A stretch of 6,352 nt of DNA, from the NCBI GenBank assembly GCA_046727435.1, contig JBKPCR010000480.1, forward strand, positions 1-6,352, written 5' to 3'. The notes below the pieces were generated by a model. The model was not told the origin of the DNA. It worked only from the letters and a program-made list of their open reading frames with translations, and did no database searches. Positions within the stretch are counted from its first letter, which is position 1, and each line of letters opens with the position of its first letter. This document shows, piece after piece, positions 1 to 5,580 of the stretch. Both the position numbers and the translations under genes were made by a program. This DNA comes from CAVPRW01 sp046727435 [NCBI: bacterium]. GTDB taxonomy: Bacteria; Tectomicrobia; Entotheonellia; J063.

Positions 1-1
1 G

Positions 2-949
2 GGCGACGTGGGCGAGGTCATCGCGCGCGACGGTGAACGGAGTGAGGGGAGTGAGCAGCCGGGAGATCAGCCGGGCGAGCAGGTCTATGAGGCCGAGATC
101 TCGGTGGACGAGCTGACACGCATGATGCTCGAGGACTTGGCACTGCCATGGCTTGAAGAGAAAGATCAACAGGAAATCACCACCACCACCTACAACTTCG
201 ACGAGGTGCGACGGAAAGGCTCGATGGCCAACATCGACAAAAAGCGTACCTTGCTCGAAAATCTCAAACGTCATGCCGCCCATAAGGAGCCGAAAGTCGG
301 GGCGTTTCGCGATGCCGACCTGCGCTTCAAGGTGTGGAGCGTGCGCGAGGAGCATCACTCCAACGCCGCCGTGTATCTGTTGATGGACCGCAGTGGCTCG
401 ATGACCACCGAGAAGAAATACATCGCCAAGAGTTTTTTCTTCTGGATGGTCCGCTTCCTTCGCCTCAAATATAAGACCGTGGACACGGTGTTCATCGCCC
501 ACGACACCGAGGCGCAGATCGTCCCCGAGCACGATTTCTTCACCATCAGCAATAGCGGTGGTACGATGTGTTCTTCCGCCTATCACATGGCACTAGAGCA
601 CATCCAGAAGACCCACCCGAAATCGCAGTGGAACAACTATGTGTTTCACTTCTCCGATGGCGATAACTGGGAGGAGGATAATCGACGTTGCCAGGAGCTA
701 GTCACCCAGCTTCTTGACCATACCGCCATGGTAGGTTACGGCGAAATTCGCTATCGTGATGAGGCCACCTTCTACGGTTGGGTGAAGTCCTTCAATCCGG
801 CGTGGAGTACTTTGCACAAAGAGCTCAGCGGCATCACGCATCCGCGCTTTGTCACAACCGCCATCAAGCAGAAAGAAGACGTATATCAGGCGTTGCAGAC
901 GTTCTTTGGCAGGCATGAGGGAGCGAACGCTGCCCCTATGCCTTCGTAG
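2..949 (+). CDS. yhbH: DUF444/YhbH (YeaH) family protein, 5' end missing
   Basis: This is the C-terminal part of a DUF444 protein, the family of B. subtilis YhbH and E. coli YeaH, which usually sits beside the serine kinase PrkA/YeaG and SpoVR and acts in stationary-phase, stress or sporulation responses; its biochemical role is not settled. The reading frame is open to the left edge. Its first residues (GDVGEVIARDG) match an internal YhbH segment, so the GTG at 8 is a valine codon, not a start, and roughly 80 to 90 N-terminal residues lie outside the window. Counting from the codon at 8, a von Willebrand A-like fold carries a metal-site motif D127-R-S-G-S131, a conserved KSFFFW segment at 141-146, an SGGT motif at 183-186 and HFSDGDN at 214-220. 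NIDKKRT at 75-81 is also typical. The stop is TAG at 947-949. No spoVR follows; the next gene is rpsB on the opposite strand. prkA would be expected upstream. Family assignment is secure. Confidence 0.93.
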   Translation, partial: GDVGEVIARDGERSEGSEQPGDQPGEQVYEAEISVDELTRMMLEDLALPWLEEKDQQEITTTTYNFDEVRRKGSMANIDKKRTLLENLKRHAAHKEPKVGAFRDADLRFKVWSVREEHHSNAAVYLLMDRSGSMTTEKKYIAKSFFFWMVRFLRLKYKTVDTVFIAHDTEAQIVPEHDFFTISNSGGTMCSSAYHMALEHIQKTHPKSQWNNYVFHFSDGDNWEEDNRRCQELVTQLLDHTAMVGYGEIRYRDEATFYGWVKSFNPAWSTLHKELSGITHPRFVTTAIKQKEDVYQALQTFFGRHEGANAAPMPS

Positions 950-1025
950 CAGTCTACGCACAGGGCACAGACGCAAGCACCCCCAAGCCGCATGCATACG
1001 TCAAGTGTTGGGCATACCGTCAGGG

Positions 1026-1054
1026 GCAGGGGCGATCGCGGTGCTCGCTCCTGC
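1026..1054. terminator. GC-rich stem-loop between convergent yhbH and rpsB
   Basis: Two 10-base arms (GCAGGGGCGA and TCGCTCCTGC on the + strand) pair at 9 of 10 positions around a 9-base loop. The element lies two bases past the rpsB stop codon and 77 bases past the yhbH stop. On the + strand it is followed only by TTT, and on the - strand by no T run, so it is not a textbook intrinsic terminator. A bidirectional terminator or mRNA 3'-end stabiliser is the most likely role. Confidence 0.4.
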
Positions 1055-1055
1055 T

Positions 1056-1883
1056 TTATGACGCCTCGCCGGAGTTCTCATCTACCGACTCCGTGGCCAC
1101 ATCGGTCACCTCACCACCCAGATAGCTCCCCTCTTGAGTCAGCTGGGCCTGTGCCTCGGTGGCTTGTGAGCGTCGGTTCGCGCCGATCAGCTCCGGTTCA
1201 TGTGCCTTCCCACCTTCGAGAATGGCATCGGCGAGCGTCCCCGTAATCAGCCGAATGGAGCGGATGGCCTCGTCATTGCCTGGAATAACGTAATCGACGT
1301 CCCCCGGATCACAATTCGTATCCACAATGGCGATGGTAGGGATGCCCAAACGTTTGGCCTCACGGAGGGCAATGCGTTCCTTGCGCGTATCGATGGCGAA
1401 GAGGGCATCTGGCAAACGATCCATCGTTTTGATGCCCAGCAGGAAGCGCTCGAGCTTCTGCCGTTCCTTGCGTAACTGCATGGCTTCTTTCTTGGGACGC
1501 AGATCGAGCTGGCCCTCCGCTTCCATGTGCTCCAGCTCCTGAAGTCGCTGGATGCGTTGGCGGATGGTGGCAAAATTAGTAAGCATACCGCCCAGCCAGC
1601 GTTCGGTTACATAAAACATACCACAGCGCTGGGCCTCTTCGGTGACGGCTTCTTGGGCTTGGCGCTTAGTGCCGACGAACAGAAAAGTCCCCCCATCGGC
1701 CGCGAGGCGCCGTACGATATCAGCAGCCTGACGCAATTGCCGGAGGGTCTTTTGCAGGTCGATGATGTAGATGCCGTTGCGCGCGCCGTAGATATACCGC
1801 TTCATCTTGGGGTTCCAGCGCCGCGTCTGATGCCCAAAATGCGTCCCAGCCTCCAGCAATTGCCGCAAGGTCACGGTCGCCAC
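1056..1883 (-). CDS. rpsB: 30S ribosomal protein S2
   Basis: Ribosomal protein S2 is an essential small-subunit protein that binds late in assembly near the head-body junction and helps dock S1. The protein is 275 residues, slightly longer than the usual 230 to 260 because of an acidic C-terminal tail. The N-terminal family signature ([19 protein letters not shown], residues 9-27) is followed by the charged, probably coiled-coil arm at about 104-148. The second signature (PDALFAID at 158-165, then the stretch ending [10 protein letters not shown] at 184-193) is intact. The start is GTG at 1881-1883 with a strong ribosome binding site (GGGAGGAG, 1891-1898) eight or so bases upstream; no better ATG exists. 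Unusually, tsf (EF-Ts), almost always next downstream, is absent: after the stop come 106 bases and then yhbH on the other strand. sod lies 106 bases upstream on the same strand, so the two may be cotranscribed. I saw no clear promoter in the gap. Confidence 0.97.
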   Translation of the reverse strand: MATVTLRQLLEAGTHFGHQTRRWNPKMKRYIYGARNGIYIIDLQKTLRQLRQAADIVRRLAADGGTFLFVGTKRQAQEAVTEEAQRCGMFYVTERWLGGMLTNFATIRQRIQRLQELEHMEAEGQLDLRPKKEAMQLRKERQKLERFLLGIKTMDRLPDALFAIDTRKERIALREAKRLGIPTIAIVDTNCDPGDVDYVIPGNDEAIRSIRLITGTLADAILEGGKAHEPELIGANRRSQATEAQAQLTQEGSYLGGEVTDVATESVDENSGEAS

Positions 1884-1890
1884 ACTGTCT

Positions 1891-1898
1891 CTCCTCCC
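1891..1898 (-). promoter_or_regulatory. Ribosome binding site deciding the GTG start of rpsB
   Basis: On the - strand GGGAGGAG lies eight bases before the GTG at 1881-1883. It supports that non-ATG start, which also yields the N-terminus expected for S2 ([10 protein letters not shown]). Confidence 0.8.
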
Positions 1899-1959
1899 TT
1901 ATGCATGCCTCCAACCCATGGCAGCGGTACCCGAGGCTCCCCGAGAGCTCCCAGGCATA

Positions 1960-1981
1960 GGGGTGGGCGTCGACCCACCCC
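1960..1981. repeat. Perfect 8-bp stem-loop between sod and rpsB
   Basis: GGGGTGGG at 1960-1967 and CCCACCCC at 1974-1981 are perfect inverted repeats around a 6-base loop (CGTCGA). In the sod-to-rpsB transcript the hairpin forms 8 bases after the sod stop codon. No T run follows, so it is more likely a processing or stabilising element, or a weak attenuator between the two genes, than a full terminator. A run of eight C residues (1978-1985) overlaps its edge. Confidence 0.5.
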
Positions 1982-1989
1982 CCCCACAC

Positions 1990-2565
1990 TTAGCCGAAGC
2001 GCTTCGATACCATGTCCCAATTGACATTGCCCATGAACGCGTCGATGTATTTTGCGCGTTCGGTCGCCTTGAAATCGACGGTGTAGGCATGTTCCCACAC
2101 ATCCATGATCAACACTGGCTTAAAGCCGGCGATGTGTCCGACCTCGTGATCGCCAACCCAGTGATTGGTCAGGGCTTTGGTGTTCGGATCCTGGAACATG
2201 ATAGCCCAGCCAATACCGCGCATGAGCCCGGTGTTCTTGAAATCCGCCTCCCAGGTTTCATAGCTGCCATAGCATTCCTGGAGTTTCTTATACAACGCCC
2301 CATCTTTGCTCAGTGGGGCGGTCGATTGCAGATTGTCGAAATAGTATTCGTGCAGGACCATACCGTTATACTCAAAGCCCAGGCGTCGCTTCAATTCGGC
2401 ACAGTCGGGGGTATTATTCTTACCATCCTTAATCATCTGGGCAATGGTGTCATTCAGGCGGTTGGTGTTCGTCACATAGCCTTGATACAGGGCGAAATGC
2501 ACGTCGAGCTGATCCTTGCTGAGGCCTTTCAAATTAAGCGTCCAGCTTTTGGCGGAGTATGCCAT
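1990..2565 (-). CDS. sod: Fe/Mn-family superoxide dismutase
   Basis: The enzyme converts superoxide to oxygen and hydrogen peroxide at a single Fe or Mn. It is probably cytoplasmic, as no signal peptide is seen. At 191 residues it has the normal family length. The predicted metal ligands are H23 (in DVHFALYQGYV), H72 (in MVLHEYYF), D155 and H159 (in IMDVWEHAY). The N-terminal motif differs from the E. coli type: the His-rich segment before the gateway tyrosine is replaced by FALYQG, and H23 is 7 residues from Y30 rather than 8. H140, in GDHEVGH, takes the region where MnSOD and FeSOD carry their metal-tuning glutamine. These traits place it in a divergent subgroup, so the metal cannot be read from sequence. 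The ATG at 2563-2565 has a strong ribosome binding site (GGGGAGGA, 2571-2578) five bases upstream. It lies 106 bases upstream of rpsB on the same strand and diverges from the adenosyltransferase region. Confidence 0.95.
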   Translation of the reverse strand: MAYSAKSWTLNLKGLSKDQLDVHFALYQGYVTNTNRLNDTIAQMIKDGKNNTPDCAELKRRLGFEYNGMVLHEYYFDNLQSTAPLSKDGALYKKLQECYGSYETWEADFKNTGLMRGIGWAIMFQDPNTKALTNHWVGDHEVGHIAGFKPVLIMDVWEHAYTVDFKATERAKYIDAFMGNVNWDMVSKRFG

Positions 2566-2694
2566 GAGTATCCTCCCCTTCTCTCGTCATGAAACGATCC
2601 TCGCCGTGGTTTCCATGGCGCATCACTGTCACGTGGCCTGTCGTCAACATCCCCTGCAAAAACGCGTTATAATCGGAGCCACCTTGATTCATGC

Positions 2695-2715
2695 GGCCAT
2701 CGCTGTGCGATGGCC
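2695..2715. repeat. Perfect 9-bp-arm palindrome upstream of sod
   Basis: GGCCATCGC (2695-2703) and its exact complement GCGATGGCC (2707-2715) flank TGT. A further TGGCCA at 2720-2725 repeats the outer arm, giving a GGCCAT/ATGGCC cluster. On the - strand the palindrome ends about 22 bases before a TATAAC -10-like hexamer (2667-2672) that lacks a good -35. This position suits an operator or activator site for sod. It could instead form a hairpin if transcribed. The binding protein is unknown. Confidence 0.5.
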
Positions 2716-2771
2716 AACATGGCCAGATCGCCCGAGAGCCACTCCGCAGTCTAGAAGTGGAGTAGCGTATA

Positions 2772-2800
2772 TTGGCTCGGATACAGAGCTGCATTATACT
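2772..2800 (+). promoter_or_regulatory. Sigma-70-type promoter for the adenosyltransferase unit
   Basis: TTGGCT (2772-2777) and TATACT (2795-2800) are separated by exactly 17 bases, matching the -35 and -10 consensus at 4/6 and 5/6 positions. Transcription would begin near 2807. This leaves about 43 bases before the small ORF and about 160 before the adenosyltransferase start. Confidence 0.6.
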
Positions 2801-2805
2801 GATAG

Positions 2806-2969
2806 TGCCCTGCGCCTGGCAAGGGAAAGCCGCAAGGGAGGGCTCTACGATGGTCTCTGAGCCACCTAGGCGGAAGCAGTTGACTTCGACTCAGGAGATT
2901 CCCACAAGGAAAGGTGCAGACCAGTGGTGGTTGATGAGTAGTGGAGGATGATCGACAAGGGAGTGCCCC
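2806..2969 (+). promoter_or_regulatory. Long, possibly structured leader of the adenosyltransferase mRNA
   Basis: From the predicted transcription start the leader is about 160 bases. It can form CCCTGCG (2808-2814) paired with CGCAAGGG (2831-2838, one bulged A), and GGCTC (2841-2845) paired with GAGCC (2859-2863) around a 13-base loop. The second stem and part of the first would cover the small ORF's ribosome binding site and start. Adenosyltransferase genes are often under cobalamin riboswitches. A partial B12-box-like stretch (ACTCAGGAGA, 2889-2898) is present, but the conserved riboswitch core is not, so I do not call one. Confidence 0.3.
2850..2951 (+). CDS. Possible 33-residue small ORF upstream of the adenosyltransferase
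   Basis: An ATG at 2850-2852 opens a 33-codon frame that ends with TGA at 2949-2951, 18 bases before the adenosyltransferase start. It is preceded by one of the strongest ribosome binding sites in the window (AAGGGAGGG, 2834-2842, seven bases before ATG), and it lies just downstream of the predicted promoter. The peptide begins MVSEPPRRKQ and ends DQWWLMSSGG. It is basic and polar with two adjacent tryptophans near the end and no membrane segment. I do not recognise it. It could be a true small protein cotranscribed with the adenosyltransferase, a leader peptide that tunes translation of the next gene, or a chance frame. Placement and ribosome binding site favour real translation; function is unknown. 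Confidence 0.4.
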   Translation: MVSEPPRRKQLTSTQEIPTRKGADQWWLMSSGG

Positions 2970-3518
2970 ATGATAAAAATTTACACTAAAACAGGAGATG
3001 CAGGCGAAACCAGCTTGTTCGCTGGCGGCCGGGTCCACAAAGATGCGGCCCGCGTCGAAGCCTATGGCACCGTGGATGAGCTCAACGCCTGTCTGGGCAT
3101 GATCTGCGCCCAGCTGGCGAACGACGACGTGCTGGAGTGCTTACGGCGCATTCAAACCGAGCTCTTCGATCTTGGAGCCGACCTGGCCACCCCTCTGAGT
3201 GCGACCACCCGCAAAGAGATCCCCCGCGCCCGCGAGGAGCAGACGACCCGCATGGAGGGGTGGATCGATCAGTATTCCGAGGGATTACCAGCGCTGACGC
3301 AGTTCATTCTCCCCAGTGGCTCGTTGCCGGGCGCCACCCTGCATTTCGCCCGCACAGTATGCCGGCGCGCCGAACGCCAGGTGGTAACGTTGAGTCGGGA
3401 GGAGGAGATCAACCCCGAGATCATCCGCTATTTGAATCGGCTATCCGATTTGCTCTTTGTGTTGGCGCGTGTGGTCAATCAGCGCGCACAGATACCCGAG
3501 ACGACCTGGCAGCCATAG
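2970..3518 (+). CDS. pduO: PduO-type cob(I)alamin adenosyltransferase
   Basis: The enzyme transfers the 5'-deoxyadenosyl group of ATP to cob(I)alamin to make adenosylcobalamin, the cofactor of mutases, dehydratases and some ribonucleotide reductases. It is cytoplasmic and trimeric in the family. At 182 residues it is full length and single-domain. The ATP-binding N-terminus is intact (YTKTGDAGETSLF, 5-17; GGRVHKD, 19-25; RVEAYGTVDELNA, 28-40), as are LPSGS at 114-118, HFARTVCRRAER at 125-136 and YLNRLSDLLFVLAR at 154-167. D36 and R128 correspond to the intersubunit salt-bridge pair known in the Lactobacillus enzyme, and F112 to the phenylalanine that helps form four-coordinate cobalamin. The ATG has AAGGGAG (2957-2963) six bases upstream. 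No cobalamin synthesis or B12-dependent enzyme gene is in view. It follows the small ORF by 18 bases and ends 4 bases from the convergent yceI gene. Confidence 0.95.
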   Translation: MIKIYTKTGDAGETSLFAGGRVHKDAARVEAYGTVDELNACLGMICAQLANDDVLECLRRIQTELFDLGADLATPLSATTRKEIPRAREEQTTRMEGWIDQYSEGLPALTQFILPSGSLPGATLHFARTVCRRAERQVVTLSREEEINPEIIRYLNRLSDLLFVLARVVNQRAQIPETTWQP

Positions 3519-3522
3519 CACC

Positions 3523-4116
3523 TTATCTAACTGGGCGTGCTACCACTTCGAAGCCGACGAGCACCTCGCTCTTCATAGGGATGAGAAACAACCGCGGCAC
3601 GCGAATGTTGTATTCGTGCATGTCCAGGTGGATTCGTCCCCGAGCTGTGACGCGCTCGTCGGCAATACTGACGGTCGTCGGCACCTTGACGTCGCGGGTG
3701 ACCCCATGCACCGTAAGCTTGCCTTGCAGGACCAGGTCCCAGGTGCCCTCGCCCGCTGCGGCTTGTGGGGTCAGCAGCTCGTCCACGCGAAACTCGATGG
3801 TCGGGAAGCGCTCCACCTCTAAGAAGTCTTGGCGCATGTCGGCATCCCGCTCGGGATGACCGGTGGCCAGGCCTGCCGCCCCGATGGTCGCGGTGGCATC
3901 GGCGAGCTGAGGTGGAGAGCGCCGTTGGAGGGTGAATCGACCTGTGAGCTGTTGCGTTTCTCCGCGGAAACGGTGCAAGCGTGCATCGGCATCGAACCAG
4001 ACGCGGCTCTCAGCCGGATCGAGGCGGAACAGCATGGGAGCGTCGCTGGCTGCGAAGGCGACACTGTACACGACCCCCCATAAGATCAGCCCCAACATGA
4101 ACGCCACACGACTCAC
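3523..4116 (-). CDS. yceI: YceI-family periplasmic protein
   Basis: YceI proteins have a lipocalin-like beta-barrel; a Thermus homologue binds a polyisoprenoid, and E. coli YceI is a periplasmic protein induced by high pH. The role here is not known in detail. I start the gene at the GTG at 4114-4116 because AAGGAGGA (4121-4128) lies five bases upstream; a GTG at 4141-4143 would place that ribosome binding site inside the gene. The 197-residue product then opens with a clean signal peptide: R3, a hydrophobic core at about 4-19, and a likely cut after AFA (20-22). The barrel follows: FRLDPAESRVWF (30-41), a central DMRQDFLEVERFPTIEF (93-109) and GKLTVHGVTRDVKV (132-145). No lipobox cysteine or membrane anchor is seen. 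It converges on the adenosyltransferase, with 4 bases between stop codons and no terminator, and diverges from pcm. I could not find a convincing promoter. Confidence 0.92.
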   Translation of the reverse strand: MSRVAFMLGLILWGVVYSVAFAASDAPMLFRLDPAESRVWFDADARLHRFRGETQQLTGRFTLQRRSPPQLADATATIGAAGLATGHPERDADMRQDFLEVERFPTIEFRVDELLTPQAAAGEGTWDLVLQGKLTVHGVTRDVKVPTTVSIADERVTARGRIHLDMHEYNIRVPRLFLIPMKSEVLVGFEVVARPVR

Positions 4117-4120
4117 CACG

Positions 4121-4134
4121 TCCTCCTTCCGGAG
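4121..4134 (-). promoter_or_regulatory. yceI ribosome binding site inside a GGAA-tetraloop hairpin
   Basis: On the - strand CCTCC, GGAA, GGAGG forms a five-base-pair GC stem closed by a GNRA-type tetraloop. The ribosome binding site AAGGAGGA (4121-4128) makes up part of the loop and the 3' arm. If the hairpin forms, it would hide the site used for the GTG at 4114-4116 and hold translation low or make it conditional. Confidence 0.45.
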
Positions 4135-4251
4135 GTACCTCACAACCAGTTAATGAGTGCTGTGCTGGCAGGAGCTTCGTGGACCATGCCCTCTGCTCAG
4201 CACGCAGAATGCCCGACGTATGGTTCTCCCGTCCCGACTGGCTCACACGTC

Positions 4252-4280
4252 TTGGCGACTTGTGAGGATTCTGCTATCTT
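4252..4280 (+). promoter_or_regulatory. Sigma-70-type promoter for pcm
   Basis: TTGGCG (4252-4257) and TATCTT (4275-4280) are 17 bases apart, each matching consensus at 4/6 positions. Transcription would start near 4287, leaving about 59 untranslated bases before the preferred ATG at 4346. Confidence 0.5.
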
Positions 4281-4345
4281 AAACGGCGCATACGCAAAAT
4301 TGCCCCTGTGGTCTCTGCTCATCTCTCGTGGAACGAGCGACGGCT

Positions 4346-5020
4346 ATGGTGGATGACAACACCCGTCTGCGTCACAACATGGTGACGCAGCAACTGATCA
4401 AGCGTGGCATCGAGGATCCCCGCGTACTTCAGGCTATGCGCGACACCCCACGGCACCGCTTTGTGCCGGCGCGCCATCGTACTATGGCATACGAGGACAT
4501 GCCTCTGGCGATCGGCCATGAGCAAACCATCTCACAGCCGTTGATGGTGGCGATGATGACAGCGGCGCTGCAGTTATATGGCCATGAGCGTGTCCTGGAG
4601 ATCGGCACAGGTTCCGGTTACCAGGCGGCGATCCTGTCCCGCCTCGCTGTCGTGGTGTTCTCGATCGAACGCATCCCCGAGTTGGCCGCCCAAGCCCGTG
4701 CCACATTAGCCATGGCTGGGATTATGAACGTCCATGTGTTTGTTGGAGATGGGAGCTTGGGGTTGCCGGAACATGGGCCCTACGATGCCGTTGTCGTCAC
4801 CGCCGCGTCCCCAAAAGTTCCGCCGGCATTGGTCGACCAACTGAAGCCGGGTGGGCGACTGATCATCCCTGTGGGAGATCGGTATGAGCAAACGCTCATA
4901 CGTCTAACGGCGACAAGCAATGGGCCCCAGGTCGAGCGTCTCGGTGGCTGCCGGTTCGTTCCTCTGATTGGCCAACAGGGCTGGCTTAGAGGCGAGATAC
5001 CACAGACGGAGGGTCCGTAA
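4346..5020 (+). CDS. pcm: Protein-L-isoaspartate O-methyltransferase
   Basis: The enzyme uses S-adenosylmethionine to methylate the abnormal L-isoaspartyl carboxyl group in ageing proteins, starting their repair; it matters most in stationary phase and stress. The 224-residue product is normal for the bacterial family. Counting from the ATG at 4346, the substrate-side motifs PRHRFVP (35-41) and TISQPLMVAMM (61-71) precede the Rossmann SAM-binding loop VLEIGTGSGYQAA (83-95), the acidic residue ending motif II (E98), GDGSLGLPEHGPYDAVVVTAA (124-144 region) and LKPGGRLIIPVG (136-147 region onward). The C-terminal FVPLIGQQGW (204-213) is also typical. A GTG at 4328 is an alternative start, but the family N-terminus fits MVDDNTRLRHNM better. 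No strong ribosome binding site precedes either; a 5-bp hairpin (CTCGT/ACGAG, 4325-4337) lies just upstream. The gene diverges from yceI and converges on the ferredoxin. surE, a frequent neighbour of pcm, is absent. Confidence 0.94.
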   Translation: MVDDNTRLRHNMVTQQLIKRGIEDPRVLQAMRDTPRHRFVPARHRTMAYEDMPLAIGHEQTISQPLMVAMMTAALQLYGHERVLEIGTGSGYQAAILSRLAVVVFSIERIPELAAQARATLAMAGIMNVHVFVGDGSLGLPEHGPYDAVVVTAASPKVPPALVDQLKPGGRLIIPVGDRYEQTLIRLTATSNGPQVERLGGCRFVPLIGQQGWLRGEIPQTEGP

Positions 5021-5038
5021 GTGCTCGCTCAGCGCTCA

Positions 5039-5086
5039 CACACGTGGGTAGGCGTGAAGAGGAAAGTGGGGACTGCGCCACGTGTG
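5039..5086. repeat. 9-bp inverted repeat downstream of pcm
   Basis: CACACGTGG (5039-5047) and CCACGTGTG (5078-5086) are perfect complements 30 bases apart, starting 18 bases after the pcm stop. The + strand continues CTCCTTCT, which is pyrimidine-rich but not a T run. It may help end the pcm transcript, or be a pair of CACGTG-centred protein sites. The role is unproven. Confidence 0.4.
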
Positions 5087-5153
5087 CTCCTTCTAACTCA
5101 TCGCCTTCATGACTAGAGCCGTTAGGAGACGACTGGTTGCCCCTGACATGAGC

Positions 5154-5184
5154 TGGGGGAAGCACGCCATCGGCCGCTCCCCCA
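5154..5184. terminator. GC-rich stem-loop between convergent pcm and ferredoxin genes
   Basis: TGGGGGA (5154-5160) pairs perfectly with TCCCCCA (5178-5184). The loop can be extended by GC/GC (5162-5163 with 5176-5177) and GCC/GGC (5166-5168 with 5172-5174). It lies 35 bases past the ferredoxin stop. Neither strand has a T run after it, so it is at best a weak or factor-assisted terminator or a 3'-end stabiliser. Confidence 0.35.
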
Positions 5185-5219
5185 TGCCCGGCATCACTAA
5201 AGGCGACCGTTAATTCTCT

Positions 5220-5525
5220 TTATTCCTTACCAGCGGAACCCCATTTGGACTGGAATTCATCGCCTGCGAGCTTGTAGTAGTCCGCATTCTTTTCGATGAA
5301 GGACCGCCATTTATCCGGCGTGTCATCAGCCGTAAAGATCGCGGTGACGGGGCATTCAGGTTCACACACACCGCAGTCGATGCAGGTATCGGGATCGATG
5401 TAAAGTTGCTCGGCGGCGTCGAATTCTCCCTCTTCCGACGTGGGATGGATGCAATCGACCGGGCATACCTTCACGCAGGCGGTGTCCTTTACGCCGATGC
5501 AGGGTTCGGCGATGATATAGGCCAT
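5220..5525 (-). CDS. fdxA: 7Fe (3Fe-4S plus 4Fe-4S) ferredoxin
   Basis: This is a small soluble electron carrier of the Azotobacter FdI/FdxA type, 101 residues, acidic and without a signal peptide. The cysteines are C9, C17, C21, C25, C48, C51, C54 and C58. By alignment with FdI, C9, C17 and C58 bind the 3Fe-4S cluster and C21, C48, C51 and C54 the 4Fe-4S cluster, leaving C25 free. The position that would complete a second 4Fe-4S site in 8Fe ferredoxins is V12, which supports a 7Fe protein. CPVDCIHP (21-28) and CIDCGVCEPECP (48-59) are diagnostic. A C-terminal extension of about 40 residues (61-101) is usual for this group. The ATG at 5523-5525 has AAGGAG about eight bases upstream. A sigma-70-type promoter lies at 5581-5609 and a second possible one further up. 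The redox partner is unknown; the gene diverges from glutamate dehydrogenase. Confidence 0.93.
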   Translation of the reverse strand: MAYIIAEPCIGVKDTACVKVCPVDCIHPTSEEGEFDAAEQLYIDPDTCIDCGVCEPECPVTAIFTADDTPDKWRSFIEKNADYYKLAGDEFQSKWGSAGKE

Positions 5526-5580
5526 GTCTCCAGCTCCTTATGCAAGGGTACTTGACGTCCCACCAGAAGATTTCACTCTT

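Larger units (their letters stand above)
2566..2849. other. Divergent intergenic region between sod and the adenosyltransferase unit
   Basis: I see no credible gene here; the overlapping open frames lack ribosome binding sites and family resemblance. The stretch holds the sod ribosome binding site, an AT-rich TTATAA element at 2667-2672 that gives TATAAT on the + strand (2668-2673) and TATAAC on the - strand (2667-2672), a perfect palindrome at 2695-2715, and the adenosyltransferase promoter at 2772-2800. Confidence 0.6.

Noticed and set aside
1032-1039. GCGATCGC octamer, the HIP1 repeat of cyanobacteria
   Set aside because: Only one copy occurs in 6.3 kb and it is part of the stem-loop; no other cyanobacterial sign is present.
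2806-2900. c-di-GMP (GEMM) riboswitch, suggested by GGCAA and GCCGCAAGGG followed by GGGCTCTACG
   Set aside because: The tetraloop-bearing hairpin that must lie between the two conserved segments has no room (only six bases), and the 3' GGGTTACC-type segment is missing.
2820-2905. Cobalamin riboswitch before the adenosyltransferase
   Set aside because: Only a partial CAGGAGA match to the B12 box is present; the core segments and their pairing are not found.
4153-4356. 67-codon + strand open frame upstream of pcm
   Set aside because: It has no ribosome binding site, runs across the pcm promoter and overlaps the pcm start in another frame; the product resembles nothing.
5100-5200. 33-codon - strand frame in the pcm-ferredoxin gap (and a 21-codon + strand frame)
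   Set aside because: Neither has a ribosome binding site, and both run through the GC-rich stem-loop at 5154-5184.
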